From Ophiura sarsii (Eukaryota > Echinodermata > Ophiuroidea > Amphilepidida > Ophiuridae), in contig CM069441.1 of assembly GCA_035610835.1 (NCBI GenBank), positions 99,693,606-99,757,605 on the forward strand: a stretch of 64,000 nucleotides of DNA, written 5' to 3'. The position numbers were made by a program, and so were the translations under genes. Of this stretch, positions 32,401-44,400 are shown one piece after another. Below the pieces are notes generated by a model. It worked only from the letters and a program-made list of their open reading frames with translations. It was not told the DNA's origin and searched no databases. Position 1 is the stretch's first letter. Each line of letters starts with the position of its first letter.

Positions 32401-35400
32401 GGGCTCTCTGAAATGAATTCAGCAAGTACCTCATCTGGGCCAGTGCCAGTGTCTTTACATATGGCCAGCAAGGGTAAGATTTTTTTTTGATAATAGAAAT
32501 GGATCTAGGCCAATATTATTAATAATATACTGTTTTAGAAAATAAAAGTATTGGAAATCAAAGTAGACAAATGGAAATAGCAACAAAAAAATAGGAACTT
32601 GCTGCCACTTTCCTTTCCTTCAAACTACCCACTAGATTCAAATTTTAATATTTGTATATAAAAATTATAAATACCATCTGATAAGTATATTAGAACAATG
32701 TACAAGTCGAGCACAGAAAGGCGAGCACAGAAAACACTTGGGAAAACACTTAATTGTACATAGTTCATGTGGAACAACTACCCACTAGATTCAAATTTTC
32801 ATAATTTGTATATAAAAATTATAAATACCATCTGATAAGTATATTAGAACAATGTACAAGTCGAGCACAGAAAACACTTGGGAAAACACTTAATTGTACA
32901 TAGTTCATGTGGAACCAAGAGAGAGCATTCTGCATTTTTAGATAGATCTTGTATCTCATATAACTTGTATCTCATGGTGCACTAAACCCTCTGCATATAT
33001 AGCCTGGAAAGCCCTCCCCTGTGGTGTGGTGTTTATATGCCTCGCCTGCCATGCTGGCAGCCCAAGTTCAATCTTTGTGGGGTCGGCGGCAGATACAATT
33101 CATGTAGGCTTCCCCAAAGTGTTTGGGATAACGGCCCTGCATGAATAGCTGCACAACTAATCCCCAGGCAGCAGACTATTTAAGGAACACCATTCACATG
33201 GTCCAGATTTTAGCTGCACCTAATGGCAGGGATCACAACTTTACCCCTCCCCTTCTACACCACACGGCAACACATTCTTTTTCCGACCCCCAAAATTCAC
33301 CAGAAATGTCCCCCACTCCCCTCGGGATTTAACCCCCGACCTCCTGCACCAAAGCCCAGCTGCCAATCCACTACACCTCGGCTCAGTATATTTGGTTAGG
33401 GTTAAATTTTGATCCCAGGAAATAAACATTTTTCCGGTCCTGGTTATTTAGGTTGACCTGGAAAAACATTTAAGAGTCAAGTCTTTGTCAATTAAAGGTA
33501 GATGTTCCGATTTTCAACTTGAAGTTTTTTTTTCTACATGAAAGGTCATCCTTAAAAAAGTCGTGTTCCAAAGTTTGAGTTGCATAGCTCTAATGGTTCT
33601 TATTTTAGATGCACAAGATGCTGTGAACTGTACCCATTGAGTAGTACACAAACTATATCGGTGGTTACCACCATTTGCGGTAATTCAACGTTATTTCATC
33701 TATTTCTCAGTAATTATACCGATTTAGGCGTCAAATTTCAGTATGATGATGAGAAAAATACGAGCTTTCATATGATATGAAAATCTCCGTATGTTTGAAA
33801 TAATTCTGTGTTACGAAAATGTGATCGGGTCATCTACCTTTAAGATGTTTTAAAAATCTTGTCTATTCACCTAATAAGTGTTATATTTGCCTTTTTATAT
33901 TAATTCTTCTATTTTTTCTCCTCAAATTAACAGTTAACTCTTCCCCACTAAGTACCGCTGAAACATCCTCATCTACTCCAGCCGCTACTTATTCACTGCC
34001 TATTGGACTTGGTGTTGAAAGTGGTAAGTTCTCTTGTATAACAGCTGAAATAGACAATTAGGCAATCATATACCTTCTGACCATATAGCAGACCAGATGG
34101 CAGATGCAACATCCGTCAACTTTTGTACCACTAATTATATATGACCCATCACATCAAAATGGACATGGTGGCATGAGTCAGTTTGGAGTTATATTGTCAT
34201 GACTTAAAAGAACACAGAGCTTGAAAATGATACCATGTTGAAGGTGATCGGACTTTTTAATCACAAGATACGAGTTGAAGAAGCATATTTTTTCTGTTTT
34301 TTTTTAATAATACACCAATGCAGGGGTGTGAGAGTTCCTCTTTTTAGCTCATTTCCTCTTTTTTATTTTTTTTCTTCTTCTTAATATGCCAAAATGTCAG
34401 CCTTTTCTTTTCTTTTCAGCCCATATTTGTTATTCCCCCCACTTTTACGCTGTTTTTCCTCTTTTTTTTTTATTTGTGGCCTCCCGCACCCCTGCCAATT
34501 GTATTGGCCTCTTTCACTAAACTGTTTGCCGACAACATGTCCTTATGGAAGCGACTGGTCACATTGATTTGAGATGTTTGAAAGCAGCTTCATATTTCAC
34601 ATTATTTTATTAAATACATATTCTTGTTATTTTTTTATTTATTATTTGTTTCTTTCAAATTGTGTAACCAAGAATTCTCACATCCTTGTCCCGCTCAAGC
34701 AGTTAGATAGATATTTTTGAAACTGCTTAAAAGTGACTTAGGTTGACCTGGTACAACATTTTTACCACTACTTGTTTGAAAATCTCTTTCTTTCAGTACC
34801 CTAACCTCCTACCCACATTTGCCAAGGATTTTTGTTTCAACAACGAAAAGAGTGGCCATGCCCTCTGGGCTTGAATGGCTTGAACCCAGGACCTCAGTTG
34901 AGAGACGAACGCCCTACCAGTGCGCCACAGGACAACTGTGTAGCATTTGGCAATTAAGCCACAGCTTACACAGACAGACTGCACCGTGGCACTGGGGTTG
35001 GTTAGGGATAAATCATATTTTGCCTTTTTTAATTAATTCTTTCTGTTTTTCTCTCAAATTATCAGTAAACTCGTCAACCAATTCTTGCTCAACAACAACC
35101 GCAAGATCAACATCTACTCCAGCCGCTGCTGGTTCACTAGGGTCACACCCTACTGGACTTGGTGTTAGTGGTAAGTTCTCTTTTAAAGATTCTTAAATAG
35201 AAATTCATTACCCGTTGATAAAAATAAACCTGACACAATCAAGTTGTGTATCCCAAAATTAATAGTATCCCTGATATAATCCTATGGTTTGATAATTTTG
35301 ACTTCCTTTAAAAAAAAAACTTTCTCAATTGTTTGTCAATGGATTCACTCAAGTAAAACTAATCCCAATATTGTCACAAGTCTTTAATTTCTCACACATA

Positions 35401-38400
35401 TTGACACCTGATCTCTTCATTCATCTTCATAATAAGATATTTGGGAGGGAAATTTAGTTTCATTTTGACACCTTTACTTTCATATTTTAAATGGAAACCA
35501 ACCAAATTCTCTGTACTTGTTCATAGGACCCACATAACCAAGGCCCACTACACATGGCTATCATTTCATCATGACTTAAGAAGTTTTGTCAAGCTATTTG
35601 ACTCAAATTAACTAAATATAGATGTATCAATGCAAAAAACCTTGATCACTGAAATTTTGTTACAGATGTTTTCCTTTTAAATAATGTCTTAAGTAGGAAT
35701 ATCATCCCAAATGTATTGTAACAAACTTTTTAAGAACTTTCCATTAATTTTATAACCCTAGAATACCAAAAAGCTAACACAGTAGTTCAATAGATTCCCA
35801 GTGTTTTCTCTCAATTTGCAACTTGTAAAGTGTCCTAATACTTTTGGTTGCTAGTGTATCTTTCATTCCAATTATGTTAAGAATTCTCACATCCTTAACC
35901 GCCCTAACTGTGTAAAAAGTTATTTAGGTTTACAGAGTAAAACATTTTAACCGCTTCTAAAAATCCTTGTCTACATTTCACCTAAATAAGTTAATATTTG
36001 TTTCCATGTTCAGTTACCTCTGCCATAGCATCGCTAGCAACGCCCAATAATGCCGCCAGTCTCCGCAGTGGTAAGTTCTCTTTAATTACAGTTTAAATCA
36101 AGATTTAGGTAATAAAATACCTGTTGACAACAGCAGAATCGATACAACACAAGTTATCCCTAACCTAGAAGTGTTGCAGTGGTGATAGACGGAAGGGTTT
36201 TAACCGTAAGTAGTGTGATGGGTTGACATGCTAGTGACACAGGCACACAACTGCCCTGGCTTAACTTTTGTAGACCAGGAGTTATTGCAGCATGTGATAT
36301 GAAATGTGTGCCGGTATTCTTTGTCAGGTTAAATGTAGTCTGCTTCATATACCGTGTATTTCACCGTCACACAATTGAGCTACACCCTTGGTTGCTAGTG
36401 TATCTTACATTCCAATTATGTTAAGAATTCTCACATCCTTAACCGCCCTAACTGTGTAAAAAGTTATTTAGGTTTACAGAGTAAACATTTTAACCGCTTC
36501 TAAAAATCCTTGTCTACATTTCACCTAAATAAGTTAATATTTGTTTCCATGTTCAGTTAACTCTGCCAGAGCATCGCTAGCAACTCCCAATAATGCCGCC
36601 AGTCTCCGCAGTGGTAAGTTCTCTTTAATTACAGTTTAAATCAAGATTTAGGTAATAAAATACCTGTTGACAACAGCAGAATCGATACAACACAAGTTAT
36701 CCCTAACCTAGAAGTGTTGCAGTGGTGATAGACGGAAGGGTTTTAACCGTAAGTAGTGTGCCGCCTGAAGGAATTGAACATGGGTTGACATGCTAGTGAC
36801 ACAGGCACACAACTGCCCCGGCTTAACTTTTGTAGACCAGGATCGAGTTATTGCAGCATGTGATATGAAATGTGTGCCGGTATTCTTTGTCAGGTTAAAT
36901 GTAGTCTGCTTCATATACCGTGTATTTCACCGTCACACAATCGAGCAACACCCTCTGATACTTCGCCTTGCGAAAACCAATCCCATCCGAGAACCGACCA
37001 ATATACGGTCTACTTTCATTGGATTTGACCTTTCGACCTCCGCATACTGTTACACTGTGCTCCATCCAAAATTTGGATGCATATCGTAATGAGCTGTTTG
37101 TTGGCGAGGGGTTCAAAATTGAACAATGGCAGACACAATAAATACGAAATAAATAAATATTTATCTTCTCAGAGAGAAGAATCTTGCTCACTTTGATAAA
37201 TTCAAAATGTCGATTTTCTCGCACTGTATAGCCGCCGTTTTGGTTTAAAATCACACTTTAGGAGTAATCTTTGACATTGATCCTCGCCCAAAATATTCTC
37301 CTCCGAGATAATAGCTACATTTCCACATTATGTAACTATTTCCATGCTATTTTCTATCTTTCAATATTGTGTAATAAAAAAACTTTATGCGTCCGAACAG
37401 AGACAAATAATTTGAACATTTTTTACGATAACTAGAAACTCTTACACAGCCACAGAAATATTGCCTTAACATGTTTCTAGATGTAGAGGCAGCATTTTAT
37501 GAAGGGGTGTGATACTCGCGACGCATAAAAAGCATCATCCCTAGTAATCCCTAGTGGGCTTAAAGCGCAGTTCTTTGGTAAATCCAATGTCGGTAGACCT
37601 TGTTTTTGGTTGGTTCTAGGATGGGAAGTATCAGAGGGTGTTGTTCGATTGTGTGACATTGAAACTATACATGGTATACTATACATGGTATTGATGGTAT
37701 ACAAAGTCAACCAGGTTAAATGGGGATACATGAAGGAAGGCAAACCTGATTTGTGAAGTTTTGTGAAATTTTCATTCAATACAATTGAGAGCGATTAGTA
37801 AATGGTGCGATAAATCCCACTCTGCAACGGACTGTGGCCGGTCTTGAGCTAGTCCTCTGAAGTTAGACCCTTTTATGAAATGATAGATGGCTCACTCACT
37901 GTCACTCAGACTGCTCTATCTCCATCCTCTGAAGGGTCTACATGCATTTGATTTCACCTTTCGACCTCCATATACTGGTACACAGCACTACATCCAAAAA
38001 CTGGTATGACTGCGTAATGAGCAAATTGTTTGTGTGGGGTTATGCGGGATTAAAATTGACCAATGGCAGACATGATAAGTACGAAGTAAATGAATATTTA
38101 TATTAGTCTTTCTCGATTTTTGAGAAATTCCAAATGGCTTTTTGCTAGCACTGAATAGCCACAGTTCAGTCTAAAATTTCCTCCGAGATATAGCTACATT
38201 TCTGAATATGTGACTATTTCCATGCCATTTCCTATCTTTCAATATAGTGTAGTAAAAAAACCCATTTTACATGTGATCATTGTTTACAATAAACTATAAA
38301 CTACCGAAATATCGCCTTCATGTGTTTTTAAATGTGCTGGCGGCATATTCAATATTAGCGCATGTTGAAGGGGTGTGATATTATTGTGATGCGAAATATG

Positions 38401-41400
38401 CATCAAAAGCATCATCCCTAGTAGTCTGTAGACCGTGTATGGGGCTGTTCTCAGATGGGAGCAGTTATTAGCAAGGCCAAGTATCAGGGGGTGTTGTTCT
38501 ATTGTTTGACAGTGAAATTACACACGGTCTACGAAGTCAACTAAAGTCTTATTTGGCCATCAAGAGACAGTGACCTAACTTCATGTTCTACTAATTGCAG
38601 CACATAACGCGTGCGCCTACTCAAGCGCTGGTGTATACACACAAGTGTTGAAAGACAGAAGATACACACGCGTAAAGCTGCGCCTGCTAATTTGGCCTAC
38701 TCAAGCGCTGGTATATACACATAAGTTGAAAGACGGAAGATGCATACACGCGCGTAAAGCTGCGCCTGTTAATTGACGTCACTGTCCAGAGGTAAAAGGC
38801 AAATAGAGTAATGAAATCACCTTGAGACCAGTCAGTCAGTGCTCAAAAGCCTGGGTATTGTATTGTCATACCTTGTCATTCATTACTCGATTAGTAGATT
38901 TAGCGTGGTTAGGTAATTGAGCAACTTCTGGCCAAATAAGTAAAATAATGAATACACTTTATTTCAGCTTTCGACCGTAGGATCCTTCACCTTTTGTTGG
39001 AAATAAAAAAGGCTGTGGAGGAAAATAGGCAATTAATATTGGCCGGTCTGCAAGACAAAAAAGATGAAGAGGAGATAACAGAAGGAGAAATGCTCCCAGT
39101 TAAGACGCAGTTGGAGCTGCAGAGTTTGGAGGATAGGCTGGAGGGCGACAATAAATTTAAAAAGAGGCTGGTATGTAACAATGAATCTAAATCAGTATAT
39201 CAATGTTTATACATCAGCAACCAAATGTATGAGGACACTTTACAAGCTGCATATTGAACAAAATACCTCATTTGCAGAGCTTGCCAACCCTTCTTAAAGG
39301 CATATTATGTGATCTTTTCAAGATAGCGCCCTCTATTCATCATTTTTTTTAGAAAGTAGATTTTCTTGCAGATTTACATTTTTGATCATAAATCATACAT
39401 ACATTCCAAGTTACAGAGCGATACGATTCCTAATTACCTCAAAATCATGGTTTTAGAGTGAATTTAGAGTAAAAATATAAACTGTCGGAGTTATCCGACA
39501 GTTTATTTTCACTCTAAAATCATGATTTTGAAGTAATTAAGAATCGTATTGCCCTGTAACTCGGAATGTATGTACGATTTATGATCAGAAATGTAAATCT
39601 GCAAGAAAATCTTCTTTCAATTTTTTTTTCTATGTTGAGGGCGTTCCCTGGAAAGATCACACAATATGCCTTTAATTTCCTGATAAAACATATATTGGCC
39701 AAATGGTCACATTTATTAATCTTCCTGATTTCTGTAATTGGTTGCCCATTGGGTTTTTGTCATTTTTTATATCTTCTTGATATTTGTCTCAAATATGATG
39801 TTATTAGCTCTGCATCTGTAGGAATCAGTGCTTGTCTTATTTAACTGGTTTTTCATTATACATTGTAAGTCAGTTACTTCAGTGTCAAAATTTTGAGAAT
39901 CCATTCTCGCAACGATTCCCGAAGCTGGTAAATTTGCAAGAATCAACTGAGAATCCAAGTTGATTCTCGTAGAGGGGTCATTCCGTGTCAAATCAGCCAA
40001 ATTTAAGAAAAATTGGTATCCGTCACCTCAGATTTGACCAAAATTCATTTCTAGTATACATCTACATACATGTACAATGAACGCATGCAAAATATGAAAT
40101 TCCAATCCAAGTCGTTTTCGGAATGATAGCCCTTCGAAGTTTGGATTGCACCGCCCCCTAAAATTGTGCACATTTTGCGTTGATAAATATTTATTTATTT
40201 GTATTTATTAAATATTTTACGTTTTAAATGCCTATTAGAGGACCTTTGAATTTTTATATTTTGCATGTGTCAATTATACCCACAGATACAGATGTACAGC
40301 CTGTCCCCAAAAATGGGTTCAAAAGTTTGTGAACTTAAAACTAATAAAGTAGGATACATGAATAGTATATATTTAAAGGTAGATGTTCCGATTGGTTGCC
40401 CGATATTCAACTTGATGTTGTCTATTTTACGTGAAAATTGTCGCATTCAAAAGTTTGAGTTGCAAAACTCCCATGGTTCTATTTTTAGAAGCAAAAGGTC
40501 ATAAAACATAATGCCCATTGGGTAGTACACAAGCTGGTTGGTGGTTTAAAACCACCTTTGGCAGTAATTCACCACATTTTAGCCTATCATTTCTAAATAG
40601 AATATTTCTAGCCCCTAATATTTTACAGACATAATGAGAAAAATATGGATATTCTTTTGATATCATATCAAAATATCTTGATGTGAAAAAAAATGATCGG
40701 AACATACACCTAAGGGTATCAAAAAATAATACCTGACCGTAATTGGTTAAACTGTGTGACCAATCCAATATAAACTTTTTGAAATACAAAGATTTGAATA
40801 GAGCGTTGTCAAAACCCATTTGTTCCACTTTTCAAGGAACACCACATGTGTTGCAATTGCGCATTGTTGTGACTTCAATACAGTTTGCATTGATTCTTCA
40901 CAAAGACTTAGGCAGTAAAACAAATTATCTGGAAATAAAACAAGTTCAATATTTGCATAACATTAAAACAAAATGTTCTTTGTTTTAGTCCGAGTTATTG
41001 TCAAGTTCTTTCAGAGAATAAACCCCATGCTGTGAATACTGCACGTAGCGCACAAGTTTCATGCAACGCATGGAATCCCATGGATGGTTATTTCCTTAAA
41101 CATGTTAAATTGGGAAAAATGGGTTCTGACCATGCTCAATTTCAAATCTTTGTATTTCAAAAAGTTAACTTTGGATTGATCTCCGAATTTAGCCAATTAA
41201 GGTTAGGTATATTTTGTTTGTAATCCTTAAATATGAACTAAGCCATGTTTCCTATTTAAAATTTGTTATAAGCTCGCAAAAGTCTTGAACCCAGTTTTTT
41301 AAGACATGCTGTATATTAGAAATGAATTTCAACCATTTGGTTGATTTGTCACAGAATGACCTAGAGATATCCTGTTTACACATAATTTAAATGGAGGACT

Positions 41401-44400
41401 TGCAAAATCCTTTGCAAGAATCTAAATGGATTCTCGCAACCTTTGAAGAAATTCTGACCCTCGGCCTGATAGTTTCAACTTTTCTGAAGATGAATGTGAT
41501 AACGCTTGGTATATAATAATAGAAAATATTGCTCACGTATCATACATAGTTCTTTCTGACACCTGTAACGCGATTGATTACCTTCCACCCATAATAATAA
41601 TATAAATTTGTTCCTTTTACAACAGATCAAATCCCTATCAATGATAGGTGGCGGAAATGTTGGCGGCGCCGTCCGCAGAATATTAAATGAGGTGATGACG
41701 ACAGATGTTGCCATGAAGTATAATTGGTGTGGGAGAGGGAAAGATAAAAAGTTGGCATTCAACAAGTTGGTGCTAAAGGATGTCATCAACAGTAAGTATA
41801 GTGGTTACTAAACCCTGTTCGGTATGCCACATACACAATGCATATTTAGGTAATTAACCCTGGTTATAGGGAGTTATATGCAATATCATGATTTTGGCAC
41901 AGAAATTACCCCCAAACCTCCGGTTCCCCATCCGGGATTTGGTCAGGGGACCTCCGGCACCACAGTCTTACACAGTACACCTGCATATATGCAAGTCACC
42001 GGTCTCTGTATATTGACTCAGTGCACACATGTGTTCGGAAATAGGTAGTATCTATAATGGGGGTTAGATCGAGTTAATGGAATAAGAAAACTGGCGATAT
42101 ATGCTGCTTTTGCAGTCTTTTATTTTATTTATGCTTTCTTTATTGAGGGTAATATGCTTCAGTGACTTGCACTGCTTTCCAAGCAGGCCCTCATCTCGAT
42201 ACATCATAAGTATACATAACAAATGTTACAGTATTCAAATATAATACAAATTATAATACAAATTATGATACAGTGGCAATATAGGATTTGAATTGACCGA
42301 GTGACAAATTTTCTAAATCAATACGAATAGATGGTGATAAATTGTTCCACGAATAGATGGTGATAAATTGTTCCACAGATTCCACAGTCCTTGGACCTGT
42401 TGTTTGATTTACCTAGGGAAGTTTGACCGGGTGATAAAATATCATGGAAAACGTGAGTGAAGTTTGATTTGAGAAGATTTAGCGATAAAAAAGTCCCCCT
42501 CAATGAACTGGGGCGGATGGGCAATAAAGCCTCGCCCATGTTTTTAATGACTTATTATCATTTGGTAAAAACCCAACATAAATTACCATGGAACTTGACT
42601 GCAAAGCGAGTAGAGTGCGTTCATGTCACTATTGAAGTGTTTCTTGTCTCTTGTGTCCAATCAGCTTTCAATATGCAACTGTTATATGATCTCTGATATC
42701 TGTCTAGCGCTATTTCCCCATCATAAGTCAGCAATAAAGAAGAAAAATGTTTTATTCATCAAGAGCCTATAATCCAGTGAGATGTTATATTTAAAGCAAG
42801 GGAGGGTGCATCAAAAAAATGAATAGCTGCCATGTGCAGAGACACGCTTATTTAGTTAGCATAGTGCTGCCATTAACAAATAATACCTGTATTTAAATTG
42901 GGTAGCTGCTATCATGATCATCTAAAAGTGCGCCTAGCCGGCTGCCAGATAGATGATGTAAATGGGAGCGATAATAATTAGCCAATGTAAAGCGCTTTGA
43001 GACGGTGTTCCACACTGTAAAGCGCTATATAAAAACCGACTATTATTATTATTAAGTATATTTTAAAACTTACACACAGTTCATATTTTAAAACTTACAC
43101 ACAGTTCATATGGGATGAAAGGTCACCCTTTCTCTTAGCACTCCTTTTATGTTTACGTTTACGCAGATTTGGCCTATTCATCCTGTCCAGTTCAACAACA
43201 TTTAAAACATTTTTATAATGGCTCTCACATTTTGCAGTGCTGATGAAATCCGAGGCCAATATCAACCTGACGCTCGGCTGAATCATTGACGACATTGATG
43301 GCACTAGTCGATCATGTAGCTTTTAGAAGTCTGATAAATAGCATACCAGTTCTCAACTCTCTCTTCAAGAAATTGATGATCGATCTGCAGTATCCTCATC
43401 ATGAACCATGAATTGGGTCCAACCAAGTCTGCAAGTGAAGTTGACTGTGTGATGTTGTCTGGGAAAGGTTGGTTTACCTAACCCCGGGCCAAACCAGTTA
43501 CTTGGAGTAATAACCTCTACCGCTGGTTTTACCGCTAAAAGTTTAACCGCGATTGCTTGCTTAGTGTTTGGCACAATTCCACTGAAGAGGGCGAGTGGAA
43601 TCATCTCATCAGTTAGGTACCACAGATGCTGTTTTAGTGCCTTGATTGCACTCTGTGATACTGAAGAATTCACAGAATCCTCTCGCCCTTTTCAGTGGAA
43701 CTGTGCCAAACACAGAGAATCAAGCAATCACTGTTAAATTTATAGCGGTAAAACCAGCAGAAGAGGTTATTACTTCAAGTAACCAGTTTGGCGCGGGGTT
43801 TGGAAACCAACCTTCCCAGACAACATCACACAGTCAACTTTCACTCGCAGACTTAGTATGTATGACCCATCACCCAACCCATGGTTCATGAGGATACTGC
43901 AGATCGATCATCAATTTTTTCTTGGAGAGAGTTGAGAAGTGGGACAATACCCCATTATCAGTGCCATCAGTGTTGTCAACGATTCAGCCGAGTGTGCAAG
44001 TGATAGTGGCTTGGGATTTCCTCTACGCTGCAAAATCTGAGAGCCATTATAAAAATGTTCTTAAGGTTGTTGAACAGGACAGGAAGAATATGCCAAATCT
44101 GCATAAACGTAAATTTATGAAGACAAACATTTAAAAGGAGTACTAAGAGAAATGTGACTTTCATCCCACATGAACTGTGGGTTAGTTTTAACCATAAAAG
44201 TGTGCTTTGCAATATAGTTAAATACAACTATTATTTGTAAATGGCAGCACAATGCTAAATAAATGTGTCACAGCACATGGCAGCTATTCATTTTGGTGAT
44301 GTATATGCCATATTCATTTGAATTTTAACTTCAGGTTTGATTGAAAACAAACCCAAATTACATACCATCCTAATCATTTATTTTAAGTACATGGCAGCCA

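Larger units (their letters stand above)
35844..36917 (+). repeat. Tandem duplication (about 543 bp) carrying exons 6 and 7
   Basis: The block starting TTGGTTGCTAGTGTATC recurs at 35844 and 36388. Both copies contain acceptor, exon, donor and about 280 bp of the following intron at high identity. The second copy has a 20-bp insertion (CCGCCTGAAGGAATTGAACA) near 36761. The duplication is recent and adds 19 residues in frame. Confidence 0.85.
42809..44302. mobile_element. 1.5-kb foldback element with coding-derived arms, intron 9
   Basis: CATCAAAAAAATGAATAGCTGCC (left) is inverted at 44275-44302, and similarity continues inwards to a roughly 90-bp centre near 43590-43680. Both arms carry the same degraded protein-coding sequence in opposite directions. 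The left arm is interrupted at about 42905-43068 by a SINE/LINE-tail-like segment. Confidence 0.7.

Noticed and set aside
34877..34927. Possible functional tRNA gene
   Set aside because: A and B boxes are present, but acceptor and anticodon stems do not pair convincingly; SINE head is the better reading.
34819..35196. 125-codon plus ORF
   Set aside because: Crosses a SINE head, an acceptor and exon 5 in another frame; only the exon part is supported.
36790..37254. Opposed ORFs of 99 and 119 codons
   Set aside because: They lie in the end of a DNA element in intron 7; no coding motifs.
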